Assembly (NCBI GenBank): GCA_031258005.1
Contig: JAIRNP010000015.1
Location: 1-40,250 of the forward strand
Length of the DNA: 40,250 nucleotides
Source of the DNA: Treponema sp.
GTDB taxonomy: Bacteria > Spirochaetota > Spirochaetia > Treponematales > Breznakiellaceae
Direction of reading: 5' to 3'
Shown: positions 16,798 through 24,525 of the stretch, piece by piece
Layout of the letters: each line of letters begins with the position of its first letter
Numbering within the stretch: position 1 is the stretch's first letter
Notes under the pieces: model-generated
What the model saw: only the letters and a program-made list of their open reading frames with translations
Databases searched by the model: none
Told to the model about the DNA's origin: nothing
Made by a program: the position numbers and the translations under genes

Positions 16798-16836
16798 AGG
16801 TTGCTGTTCCAAAAACTGAAGTTTTGGAACAACCTC
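16798..16836. repeat. CTGAAG-core palindromic repeat, copy 3
   Basis: The arms AGGTTG-CT-GTTCCAAAA(A) and TTTTGGAACAACCT enclose CTGAAG. It differs from the perfect copy at 17692-17728 by a two-base and a one-base insertion in the left arm. Confidence 0.65.
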
Positions 16837-16910
16837 TAGTAATAATTATTTCTTTAGTGAGACCTGAAAGCCTCATGTATAGCCCTGAGCATATCCTGCG
16901 ATTTTGTCCC

Positions 16911-17480
16911 TTATTTAATGCGTATCATGGTATCCTTTATTTCAAAATGTGCTTTTTGATATGCTTCCCAGGTTGCTCCACCATGCTCATATGCCTGTAT
17001 GCCTCCTTGGATGACTTCCATTAATTGTGCTTTCCGTTCATGGTATATTTTTTCATCCATTATTTGTTTTAATGCCTCAAATGCCGTATCGAGGGGATCC
17101 TTATGTTGCTGTAATGCGTATACGGCTAATATAAATGCCGTAAATACTTCGGTCCTCATATAGGTATCTTGCCCCAGTAAGTGATTTCCCCAGATAGTTA
17201 GGGTTTTTCTGCCCTTCTTCGTACTTTGTACCAGATAATCTCCGTTTTCATCATACCTAAATTCTAATAATCCAGACTGCATATCTATCACCGCTTTATG
17301 GGCATAGTCAGATTTTACCCACTGATAAAATCTCGTGGGAGCCACTATGGATACCGCAAGTTTTTGAGTAAACTGGTCCGTAGACACGGTAGATTCTCGT
17401 GTGATTACACATCCATTACTAACAATCACTGCCAATAGCAGTATAAAACCTATGAAGCGTTTAAAAAGATTGTTTTTCAT
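16911..17480 (-). CDS. Small lipoprotein of unknown function
   Basis: The 189-aa protein starts with a basic, hydrophobic lipoprotein signal (MKNNLFKRFIGFILLLAVIV) and a lipobox VSNGC, so it should be anchored to a membrane after cleavage at cysteine 24. The mature domain is mixed alpha/beta and helical toward the C-terminus (VFTAFILAVYALQQHKDPLD, then alternating K/E helices). I recognise no family. AGGAGGAG stands just before the ATG. The gene is flanked on both sides by CTGAAG palindromes and is AT-richer than its neighbours, which may point to a later arrival or to relaxed codon use. Confidence 0.65.
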   Translation of the reverse strand: MKNNLFKRFIGFILLLAVIVSNGCVITRESTVSTDQFTQKLAVSIVAPTRFYQWVKSDYAHKAVIDMQSGLLEFRYDENGDYLVQSTKKGRKTLTIWGNHLLGQDTYMRTEVFTAFILAVYALQQHKDPLDTAFEALKQIMDEKIYHERKAQLMEVIQGGIQAYEHGGATWEAYQKAHFEIKDTMIRIK

Positions 17481-17691
17481 ACTATACTCCTCCTGAAGAC
17501 TAGGGGTACAAACATAATAAGATTCTGAATTGATTTGAAGAGGATCTATTCTCTCATTGAGGAATGTATAAATCCATAAAAGCGTATAAGAATATCATTA
17601 TATACAGAAATGCATAGGATAGTACCGTGGTCCTTGTTTTGAAATATTTTCTTACCAAACCTAAGGCTATTTTGAAAAAAACCTCTCGTTT

Positions 17692-17728
17692 GAGGTTGTT
17701 CCAAAAGCTGAAGTTTTGGAACAACCTC
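17692..17728. repeat. CTGAAG-core palindromic repeat, copy 4 (perfect)
   Basis: Fifteen-base arms GAGGTTGTTCCAAAA / TTTTGGAACAACCTC enclose GCTGAAG. This is the cleanest member and serves as the reference for the family. Confidence 0.75.
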
Positions 17729-17777
17729 GTTTCTATAAAATAATATAAGAAGGTCCTTTCAAAAAGTCAAACCAGGT

Positions 17778-17810
17778 AAAAAAAGCCGTCTCGGGAAATT
17801 CCCGGACGGC
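17778..17810 (-). terminator. Rho-independent terminator of the EF-G-like gene
   Basis: Read on the minus strand, GCCGTC...GACGGC with an inner CGGGAA/TTCCCG stem is followed by TTTTTTT, 68 bases past the stop codon. Confidence 0.8.
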
Positions 17811-17878
17811 GACCTCCTTGTTTGAAGCATTGTATATGCCTAGAACAAGCTGATGATAAAAACAGAAACGGCTTTACC

Positions 17879-19960
17879 TCATTCTTCGGTTTCCTGCACC
17901 CGGAATGCCTGAGCACCCTTGATGACTTCATCGGATATCTTGCCTGAAATTGGTGCGTAGTGGTCAAATTCGACGCTAAAAGAACCGGTACCGCTGGTAA
18001 TAGAACGCAAATCTATAGAATACCGTAAGAGCTCTGCCTGGGGCACTTGAGCACGGATTTCCTCAATACCCCCGGCGGAATTCTGCCCCAGGATCTTGCC
18101 TCGTTTCCCCGAAAGATCGCTCATCACGTCCCCCAGGTATTTACTTTCCACAAAGACCGTAAGGTTCATAATCGGTTCCAAAAGGGTCGGGGATGCCTGC
18201 CGCATACATTCCCGGAAGGCATTTCGGGCAGCCAGTTTAAAGGCCAATTCAGAGGAATCCACGGGGTGTTCCTTGCCGTCCACGATCTTCACTTCCACGT
18301 CCACTACCGGATACCCCGCCATAGTTCCCGCAGCCATACCTTCGAGGACCCCTTTCTCAACTCCGGGAATATACCCCTTAGACACGGCGCCGCCGAAAAT
18401 GGCATTAATAAACTTGTACTGTTCACCCCGGGGCAAGGGAGCGATTTCCAGGACCACCCGGCCGTACTGACCGTGTCCACCGGTCTGCTTCTTGTGGGTG
18501 TACTCGGCGCCGGCTTTTTTCGTGATCGTTTCCCGATAGGGTACCCGGGGGATGTGGGTTTCTACGTCGATTTTTTGATTCTGTTTGATCTTATCCAGCA
18601 TGATATTGACATGGAGTTCACCCATACCGGAGATGACCGTTTCCCTGGTTTCGGTGTTAAAGGCATAACGGAAGGTCTTGTCTTCTTCGGTGGCTTTGAT
18701 GAGAAACTCCCCCAGTTTGTCATCGTCTTTTTTATTTATTGCATTAACCGCTACGGAATGAACCGGTTGAGGGAGCCGTAAGGGCATAAATTTGAAGGAG
18801 CCATCTCCTGCGGTAAGGGTATCATTGGTCTTAAGGCTTCCTATTTTTGCCACGATTCCCACATCCCCCGCATAGAATTCCCGGACTTCCTCAAGTTTTT
18901 TACCCAAACAGGTATAAAGCTTACCGATCCGTTCCTTCTTGTTTTCCGAAACATTGAAGGCTTCCGAATCTGCGGAAAGCTTACCCTGGATGATCTTTAA
19001 CCAGGAGAGCTTTCCTGAGAATTGATCGTAGCTGGTCTTGATAACCAAAGCCGCTAGGGGCTTATCAGGATCGATGGGGATATTCTGGGAGACCCCTGCT
19101 CCGTCAAGAACCGTGTCTTGCGCGGTCTGTGGACCAGGCGCTAGGTTTGTCATAAATTCCAGGAAGGGAATAAGCCCGGAATTCTTCAGGGCCACCCCGA
19201 CAAAGGCAGGGAGGATCTTATTCGCTGCCAAGGCTTCGACAAGTCCCTGGTGTATTCCTGCTGCATCCAGGGTGCCTGTCTCCAGGTACTGCTCCATGAG
19301 ATCGTCATTCCCCTCGGCAGCGGCTTCGATGATCCGTTCCCTGGCCGTAATAGCAGCATCCTGATACTCTGGAGGAATGGCAACCTCTTTTTCTAGGGCC
19401 TCCCCCTGGGCAATATACGCTTTCTCATGCAAGACATCAATCACCCCTTTATACTGCGGACCAGACCCCATAGGCAGGGTAAAGACTACCGGATTAATCC
19501 GGCATTTTTCTTGTATGTCCTTGAGGGTTTTGGTAAAATTCGCCCGTTCATCATCCATTTTGGTGATAAAAATACCTCTCGGTTTTGCACGGCTTTGCAG
19601 GTCCTGCCAGAGTTTGATGGTACCAATCTGTACCCCAGAACGACCATCCACGGTAAGGAGGACAAACTCCGAAGCCCGGAAGGTTAAAATCACATCCCCC
19701 ACAAAATCAGAAGAACCAGGGGTATCAAACATATTGATCTTTTTACCATTCCGTTCAATATGTGCCATAGCGGCATGGATCGAGATCTTCCGCTCAATTT
19801 CTTCAGGGCTCGAATCAGCGATGGTTTTACCGGATTCTACGGTTTCAGCTTTGGAGATGACCCCTCCTGCAAATAACAGATGTTCAAATAGACTTGTTTT
19901 ACCGGTCCCGCCGTGACCGGCTATGGAAACATTTTTGATCAGATCCGTCCTCTGGCTCAT
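17879..19960 (-). CDS. EF-G-like translational GTPase
   Basis: The 693-aa protein has the full five-domain elongation-factor-G layout: P-loop GHGGTGKT (15-22), G3 motif DTPGSSDF (79-86), G4 TKMD, domain II, and domains III-V (VSGMGELHVNIMLDKIKQNQ; GGHGQYGRVVLEIAPLPRGE; KRGKILGQNSAGGIEEIRAQ). It differs from true EF-G in telling ways: the catalytic histidine of DTPGH is serine, and the G4 motif is T-K-x-D instead of N-K-x-D. It therefore belongs to the divergent EF-G-like branch widespread in spirochaetes and other bacteria; its role may be ribosome recycling or a slow-GTPase variant of translocation. It is a single-gene unit with its own promoter and terminator. Confidence 0.88.
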   Translation of the reverse strand: MSQRTDLIKNVSIAGHGGTGKTSLFEHLLFAGGVISKAETVESGKTIADSSPEEIERKISIHAAMAHIERNGKKINMFDTPGSSDFVGDVILTFRASEFVLLTVDGRSGVQIGTIKLWQDLQSRAKPRGIFITKMDDERANFTKTLKDIQEKCRINPVVFTLPMGSGPQYKGVIDVLHEKAYIAQGEALEKEVAIPPEYQDAAITARERIIEAAAEGNDDLMEQYLETGTLDAAGIHQGLVEALAANKILPAFVGVALKNSGLIPFLEFMTNLAPGPQTAQDTVLDGAGVSQNIPIDPDKPLAALVIKTSYDQFSGKLSWLKIIQGKLSADSEAFNVSENKKERIGKLYTCLGKKLEEVREFYAGDVGIVAKIGSLKTNDTLTAGDGSFKFMPLRLPQPVHSVAVNAINKKDDDKLGEFLIKATEEDKTFRYAFNTETRETVISGMGELHVNIMLDKIKQNQKIDVETHIPRVPYRETITKKAGAEYTHKKQTGGHGQYGRVVLEIAPLPRGEQYKFINAIFGGAVSKGYIPGVEKGVLEGMAAGTMAGYPVVDVEVKIVDGKEHPVDSSELAFKLAARNAFRECMRQASPTLLEPIMNLTVFVESKYLGDVMSDLSGKRGKILGQNSAGGIEEIRAQVPQAELLRYSIDLRSITSGTGSFSVEFDHYAPISGKISDEVIKGAQAFRVQETEE

Positions 19961-20012
19961 AGAAGCGCTCCTTGTAGTGCAATCGTTAGTACTATCTTGT
20001 CTTTAATCTACT

Positions 20013-20041
20013 ATGATGGAACGGTCTTACCGAATTGTCAA
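20013..20041 (-). promoter_or_regulatory. Promoter of the EF-G-like gene
   Basis: On the minus strand a perfect TTGACA (20041-20036) is followed after 17 bases by CATCAT (20018-20013), a 4/6 match. Transcription would begin about 45 bases before the ATG. Confidence 0.45.
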
Positions 20042-20104
20042 GAAAAATATCGGTCCCTCAGCGCAAAAAAGGCGCTGCCCCAGGATTTACAGGCTTTTGG
20101 GGGC

Positions 20105-21313
20105 TTACACCTTGGCGAGCTTCCCCAAACGCTCACAGGCTTCCTCCACTGCGGGTCGGTGTCCAAAGGCGGAGAACCGTATAAAGCTCTGTCCCGCGGG
20201 GCCGAACCCTGAACCGGGAGTGGTCAATACCTGACAGGTTTCCAGGATCTCGGAAAATACTTCCCAACTGTCCCGGCCCGGGAAATGCGCCCAGATGTAG
20301 GGGGACTGGTCCCCTCCCACGCAGGAAATCCCCAGCTTCTGCAAGGCGGAACGAATGAGTTTCGCATTACCCAGGTAGAAATCGGTTAATTCCCGCACCT
20401 CCTTGAGCCCCTCTGGTTCCAGGGCGGCCAATCCCCCTCCTTGAGCGATGTTTGATGCCCCATTGAAGATGGTACCACAGATCCGGCTCCAGTCCGCATT
20501 GACCTTTTCACCCCCGGCATACACCAGCTCCTGGGGTACCACGGTCCAGCCAAGCCGTACCCCGGTAAACCCCGCGGATTTGGAAAAGGAATTCACTTCA
20601 ATAGCACAGGTTCGGGCCTCCGGTATCTCGAAGATACTTTTGGGTACTGCGGGGTCCCGGATGTATTCGCTATAGGCAGCATCAAACACAATAAGCGCCC
20701 CTTTCTGCAGGGCCGCATTGACCAAGGCACTGAGCTGCTCCCGGGTGGCCGTGGTACCGGTGGGGTTGTTGGGGGAACAAAAATAGAAAAGCCCCTGCGG
20801 CGGAAGGAGGGACAGATCCGGAAAATAGCGGTTTTCCGCAGTACAGGGAAGGTAACGAATCCCTTGGTACCCGGTTCCGGCCCAAGGTCCTGCCGCACCT
20901 ATGAGGACCGAACCGTCTACGTATACCGGGTAGGAAGGGTCCTGCACCGCCACTTCGGTACCTGCGCCGAAGAGGAGCTGGAGCCGGCCTATATCGCACT
21001 TGGCGCCGTCGGAGATGAAGATTTCATCCGCCGTGAATCGGCCCCCATAAAACACCTGGCTTATCCGTTCCCGCAGGGACATAAGCCCTTCGTCGCTGTA
21101 ACCTGAATAGCCTTCCACCGTACCGAGCTGCCGGGCGGCTTCCACAAGACCCCGGTTGATATGGGGCAGGATCGGCTCCGTGGTGTTTCCCACCCCCAGG
21201 CTTATGATCTTCGCTTCCGGGTGGGCTTGTGCAAAGGCAGCCCGCCGTTTGGCGATTTCAGGGAAAAGATACCCGGCTTTTAGGTGTGCCATACCCGGAT
21301 TTCTGCTTATCAT
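20105..21313 (-). CDS. dapL: LL-diaminopimelate aminotransferase
   Basis: The 402-aa fold-type I PLP enzyme converts tetrahydrodipicolinate directly to LL-diaminopimelate with glutamate as donor, bypassing the dapD/C/E route to lysine and peptidoglycan. Diagnostic parts: HLKAGYLFPEIAKRRAAF at the N-terminus, ISLGVGNTTEPI, the FCSPNNPTGT substrate segment, the aspartate in IVFDAAYSEYI and the PLP-binding Lys245 in NSFSKSAGFTGVRLGWT. Length matches DapL. The gene stands alone on the minus strand with AGAGGAG upstream. Treponemes use DapL, so this fits the host. Confidence 0.94.
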   Translation of the reverse strand: MISRNPGMAHLKAGYLFPEIAKRRAAFAQAHPEAKIISLGVGNTTEPILPHINRGLVEAARQLGTVEGYSGYSDEGLMSLRERISQVFYGGRFTADEIFISDGAKCDIGRLQLLFGAGTEVAVQDPSYPVYVDGSVLIGAAGPWAGTGYQGIRYLPCTAENRYFPDLSLLPPQGLFYFCSPNNPTGTTATREQLSALVNAALQKGALIVFDAAYSEYIRDPAVPKSIFEIPEARTCAIEVNSFSKSAGFTGVRLGWTVVPQELVYAGGEKVNADWSRICGTIFNGASNIAQGGGLAALEPEGLKEVRELTDFYLGNAKLIRSALQKLGISCVGGDQSPYIWAHFPGRDSWEVFSEILETCQVLTTPGSGFGPAGQSFIRFSAFGHRPAVEEACERLGKLAKV

Positions 21314-21416
21314 GATGATACTCCTCTAGTTATCCTCGCGTATGATAGAGATCCCCCTGTCCCCGAACCGGTTTCAGCGGCAGGGATTCGTCCAAGGCAT
21401 GGTCTCTTCCCCAGCT

Positions 21417-21647
21417 TCAGGATTCTTTCCCTGGTTTCGAGCCGATAAGGGTAAAACTTAAGCTGCATTGGTATCGTTCCGCGCTTTCCGGATTGGTAAT
21501 CTTATCTGAAGCGTAATAACCCACTGAACCGGTGGAAAAATCCTTTGCTTGGGCATAAATAGTAGACCATACCTTACCATTATTGTCCTTTATGGTAATG
21601 TCAAGAAATTTGGGAGCCTGAGGGTCCCGTTTTGCTGGTTCAGGCAT
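21417..21647 (-). CDS. Hypothetical protein, 76 aa
   Basis: From the ATG at 21647 (AAAGGAG seven bases upstream; an in-frame ATG at 21662 would place this ribosome site inside the gene) the product reads MPEPAKRDPQAPKFLDITIK, DNNGKVWSTIYAQAKDFSTG and so on. It is hydrophilic, beta-rich, with no signal or membrane helix; the closing SLSFTLIG resembles a strand of a small barrel. It resembles single-stranded-DNA-binding or phage-type small proteins only in general appearance and I do not assign a family. It is transcribed divergently from the XRE/cupin regulator. Confidence 0.55.
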   Translation of the reverse strand: MPEPAKRDPQAPKFLDITIKDNNGKVWSTIYAQAKDFSTGSVGYYASDKITNPESAERYQCSLSFTLIGSKPGKES

Positions 21648-21752
21648 AGTAACTCCTTTCAAGAAACTGTACTCATAGCATACTCCATACCGGCGGCAAG
21701 AAGCAATATCTCAAAAATTGAGGCGCCTGGGGCGTATCCTCGGATGTATGTA

Positions 21753-21806
21753 TTGACCTCCACCTCAAACTTTAAGTATACTACATAAAGTGGAGTATAC
21801 TTAAAG
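21753..21806 (+). promoter_or_regulatory. Promoter and overlapping operator of the XRE/cupin regulator
   Basis: TTGACC (21753-21758), an 18-base spacer and TATACT (21777-21782) form the promoter. A perfect 13-bp dyad CTTTAAGTATACT (21770-21782) / AGTATACTTAAAG (21794-21806) covers the -10 box and the transcription start. Its place suits repression by the encoded regulator itself (inference). Confidence 0.6.
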
Positions 21807-21816
21807 ATTTAAGCCC

Positions 21817-22413
21817 ATGACCTATACGATAGAACCCTTTGGGGAGAAAATACGGGCCTTTCGGGAACGGCGGTCCCTGACTTTGCGGGAGGTGGCGGAT
21901 CGTGCCGGGGTAAGTGAGAGCTTGGTTTCCCAAATTGAACGGAACCGGGTTTCCCCTGCCCTGGATACCCTTTTGGCCTTGGCAGAGGCGTTGGATATGG
22001 ATCTGGCTTATCTTTTTGCGGATTACCGGCGGACCCGTGCGGTGCAGATCACCAGAAGCCATGAACGCCTTTCTTTTACCAAACCGGGGGTTCGGTATGA
22101 ACGGCTGGCCCAGCTTGCAGGACCGGATCACCTGGGGGGCATTGAGGCTTATTGCATTACCCTTGAGCCGGGGGCCCAGACGGGCAGTACCGAATACGGT
22201 CATCAGGGATGGGAGCTCGGTATGGTGGAAGCGGGGAAGGGGACTTTGAGCTTGGGAAATCATACCTATGACCTTGCTCCGGGGGATTCCATCAGCTTCC
22301 GGTCTGACGCGCCCCATGTACTGGCTACGGTGGGCACCGAAGCGCTTCGGGTCCTCTGGATCATTTCCCCGCCCAAGGGAATTCTGGGAAAAGCCTCAGG
22401 AAGTACCGGCTAA
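21817..22413 (+). CDS. XRE-family regulator with C-terminal cupin domain
   Basis: The 198-aa protein joins an N-terminal Xre/Cro helix-turn-helix (IRAFRERRSLTLREVADRAG, then VSESLVSQIERNRVSPALDT; residues 9-62) to a cupin barrel (EPGAQTGSTEYGHQGWELGM, residues about 122-141, and GDSISFRSDAPHVLATVG near 170). Such proteins (PuuR/SutR-like) sense a small ligand in the cupin and repress nearby catabolic or biosynthetic genes. It lies 37 bases upstream of the LeuCD-like genes on the same strand, so these are the likely target along with itself. No Shine-Dalgarno precedes the ATG although a GTGGAG lies in the operator. No alternative start fits the domain better. Confidence 0.85.
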   Translation: MTYTIEPFGEKIRAFRERRSLTLREVADRAGVSESLVSQIERNRVSPALDTLLALAEALDMDLAYLFADYRRTRAVQITRSHERLSFTKPGVRYERLAQLAGPDHLGGIEAYCITLEPGAQTGSTEYGHQGWELGMVEAGKGTLSLGNHTYDLAPGDSISFRSDAPHVLATVGTEALRVLWIISPPKGILGKASGSTG

Positions 22414-22450
22414 GGGGAATGGGTATATGCTATAAACAACGGAGGTGTAT

Positions 22451-23746
22451 ATGGGGAGAACCCTAGCGGAAAAAATATTTGATGCCCATGTGGCGGATCG
22501 GCCCTTTGGGGAAACCTGGGTGCTGAGATTGGATCGGGTGTTTTGCCACGAGATAACCACGCCTATTGCCATTAACGATCTGGTAAGCAAAAACTTAGAC
22601 CGCGTCTTTGATCCCGCGAAGATCAAGGTGGTGATAGACCATGTAAGTCCTGCCAAGGATTCCAAGACCGCGGAACAGGGCAAGATCCTGCGGGATTGGG
22701 CCAGACGCCAGGGGATAGAGGACTTCTTTGACATTGGCCGAAACGGGGTCTGTCACGCCCTGTTCCCGGAAAAAGGCTATGTCCGGCCCGGCTACACCGT
22801 CATCATGGGAGACAGCCACACCTGTACGCACGGCGCCTTCGGTGCGTTTGCCGCAGGCGTAGGGACCACGGACCTGGAAGTGGGTATCCTCAAGGGGGTT
22901 TGCGCATTCAAGAAGCCCGAAACCCTGCAGATCCGGCTTACGGGCACCCTCAAACCCGGGGTTTTTGCCAAGGATCTGATCCTGGCGGTGATTGCCCGGA
23001 TTGGGGTTGCCGGAGCCACGGATATGGTGATGGAATTCCAGGGACCTGTGCTGGACGCCCTGAGCATGGAAGGGCGAATGACCCTGTGCAACATGGCGGT
23101 TGAAGCCGGGGCCACTTCCGGGGTGTGTATGCCTGACAAAACCACGGTGGACTACCTGTGGCCCTTTATCGGCCCTGAAGGGGATAAGACCTACGAAACC
23201 AAGGAAGCGGCTTTAGCGGCTTTTAGGGCATGGTGGAGTGATGATGATGCGGCTTACGCCGGTACGGTCAGCCTGGATTGTACCAATCTTGAGCCCCTGG
23301 CTACGGTAGGGTATAAACCGGATCAGGTTAAACCCATCCGAGAACTGCGGGGTACTCCGGTGGATCAGGTATATATCGGGTCCTGTACCAACGGACGCAT
23401 GGAAGATCTCCGGGAAGCGGCCCGGGTGCTGCAGGGCAGGCGGATTAACGCCCAGGTCCGGGCCATTCTCTCTCCCGCCACCCCCGCGGTATATGCCCAG
23501 GCCCTCAAGGAAGGGATCATCTCCCTGTTCCAAGAGGCGGGGTTCTGCGTTACGAATCCGACCTGCGGAGCATGTTTGGGCATGTCCAACGGGGTTCTCG
23601 CTCAAGGAGAGGTATGCGCCGCTACCACGAACCGCAACTTTTACGGACGCATGGGCAAGGGCGGTATGGTGCATCTTATGAGCCCGGCCAGTGCGGCGGC
23701 TACGGCGATTTTGGGGCGCATTGCAAGCCCGGAAGACCTCCCATAA
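22451..23746 (+). CDS. leuC: 3-isopropylmalate dehydratase / homoaconitase-family large subunit
   Basis: The 431-aa aconitase-superfamily protein has the [4Fe-4S] ligands: one cysteine in IGSCTNGRMEDL and two in NPTCGACLGM, plus GDSHTCTHGAFGAFAAGVGT. It is about 40 residues shorter than E. coli LeuC and of the archaeal/clostridial two-subunit type, which includes isopropylmalate isomerase, homoaconitase and 2,3-dimethylmalate hydro-lyase. The substrate cannot be fixed from this subunit. No leuA or leuB is present. I chose the ATG at 22451, five bases after GGAGG, over a GTG at 22445. It is coupled with the small subunit 22 bases downstream. Confidence 0.8.
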   Translation: MGRTLAEKIFDAHVADRPFGETWVLRLDRVFCHEITTPIAINDLVSKNLDRVFDPAKIKVVIDHVSPAKDSKTAEQGKILRDWARRQGIEDFFDIGRNGVCHALFPEKGYVRPGYTVIMGDSHTCTHGAFGAFAAGVGTTDLEVGILKGVCAFKKPETLQIRLTGTLKPGVFAKDLILAVIARIGVAGATDMVMEFQGPVLDALSMEGRMTLCNMAVEAGATSGVCMPDKTTVDYLWPFIGPEGDKTYETKEAALAAFRAWWSDDDAAYAGTVSLDCTNLEPLATVGYKPDQVKPIRELRGTPVDQVYIGSCTNGRMEDLREAARVLQGRRINAQVRAILSPATPAVYAQALKEGIISLFQEAGFCVTNPTCGACLGMSNGVLAQGEVCAATTNRNFYGRMGKGGMVHLMSPASAAATAILGRIASPEDLP

Positions 23747-23768
23747 GGAAGAGCGGCAAGGAGTATAT

Positions 23769-24293
23769 ATGAAAACATTTGGCGGGGCGGTGCTGTTTTT
23801 AGACCGGGGGGACATCAACACCGATGAAATTATTCCGGCAAAATACTTGACCGAGCATACCAAAGAAGCCCTCAAACCCTATCTCTTGGAAGACTTAAAA
23901 CTTCCGGGTTTTGATCCGGTCCGGGATACCACGGAAATCGGGGCGATTGTAAGCCGGGCGAATTTCGGCTGCGGCAGTTCCCGGGAACATGCCCCGTGGG
24001 CGCTGGAAGTTACGGGTATCCATATAGTCATTGCGGAAAGTTTTGCCCGAATCTTCCGGCAGAACATGTATAACTGCGGTATGATCGCCGCGGAGCTTCC
24101 CGCGGCAAGCCTGGATGTTCTGTTCCGGGAATTTGCGGGGGCCAAGACCATCCTTTCCGTGGATATTACGGCCAGTAGCTTACACTTTCAGGCCGGGGAT
24201 AAAGCCCAGTCCTTTCCCTTTGTCCTCAGGGACTTTGAGCGGGCCTTGGTAGAAGCCGGCGGTTGGGTAGAATACGCCGCGACCCGGTACTGA
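23769..24293 (+). CDS. leuD: 3-isopropylmalate dehydratase-family small subunit
   Basis: The 174-aa swivel subunit has the signature GDINTDEIIPAKYL near the N-terminus and FGCGSSREHAPWAL in the middle (the active-site serine/arginine loop), then FARIFRQNMYNCG. Just after the first motif, the loop reads Y-L-T-E, whereas the family literature gives Y-L-R-T for methanogen homoaconitases and other residues for IPM isomerases, so substrate specificity remains open. AAGGAG precedes the ATG at 23769; an earlier in-frame start at 23691 lies inside the large-subunit gene and lacks a ribosome site. Confidence 0.8.
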   Translation: MKTFGGAVLFLDRGDINTDEIIPAKYLTEHTKEALKPYLLEDLKLPGFDPVRDTTEIGAIVSRANFGCGSSREHAPWALEVTGIHIVIAESFARIFRQNMYNCGMIAAELPAASLDVLFREFAGAKTILSVDITASSLHFQAGDKAQSFPFVLRDFERALVEAGGWVEYAATRY

Positions 24294-24328
24294 CGGAGGC
24301 CGGGTTTTAAGGCCGGTGATGGTATGCC

Positions 24329-24514
24329 GTGAATCAGGATAATCAGGAAAGGCTCCCTAATTGTCTTAAATGCCTTCATTATAAACTGACCTGGGAACCG
24401 GCATACCCCCATTCCTGCGGAGTATTTGGCATCAAAAGCCGGAATCTCCCCGGAATGGAAGTATTTTTAGCCTCCGGCCATCATTGCCCGGTGTTTCACC
24501 GGAAGACCCCCTAA
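24329..24514 (+). CDS. Four-cysteine miniprotein, 61 aa
   Basis: Starting at GTG 24329 the product has Cys12-x2-Cys15, Cys30 and Cys53, with the pattern CLKCLHYKLTWEPAYPHSCG and LPGMEVFLASGHHCPVF. This spacing and the W-x-P-x-x-P-x-x-C, GIKS and P-x-x-V words recur in a family of small proteins that I recall from spirochaetes and Firmicutes, frequently mis-annotated as uracil-DNA glycosylase. The cysteines suggest a zinc site. It follows leuD by 35 bases on the same strand and converges with recR, whose end lies 12 bases away. A real gene with unknown function is likely. Confidence 0.55.
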   Translation: MNQDNQERLPNCLKCLHYKLTWEPAYPHSCGVFGIKSRNLPGMEVFLASGHHCPVFHRKTP

Positions 24515-24525
24515 GACCCTGCGGC

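Larger units (their letters stand above)
16417..16910. other. 494-bp non-coding spacer packed with palindromes
   Basis: No coding potential is convincing here. The stretch holds a 9-bp AT palindrome (16609-16630), three consecutive hairpins (16714-16836) and a member of the CTGAAG repeat family. It separates the convergently read 3' end of the small lipoprotein gene from the 5' end of the MscS gene, both minus strand. Confidence 0.6.
17481..17878. other. 398-bp spacer between lipoprotein and EF-G-like genes
   Basis: It contains the perfect palindromic repeat at 17692-17728 and the EF-G-like gene's terminator at 17778-17810. I see no gene in the rest (17490-17690), which is AT-rich. Confidence 0.5.

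Noticed and set aside
20062-20085. Terminator after dapL (AGCGC...GCGCT with T-rich loop)
   Set aside because: The T-run lies in the loop and not after the stem, and the stem is only five pairs, so it does not qualify as an intrinsic terminator.
23691-23768. Earlier in-frame start for the small hydro-lyase subunit
   Set aside because: It lies inside the large-subunit gene and the added residues are a shadow of it; the ATG at 23769 has an AAGGAG ribosome site.
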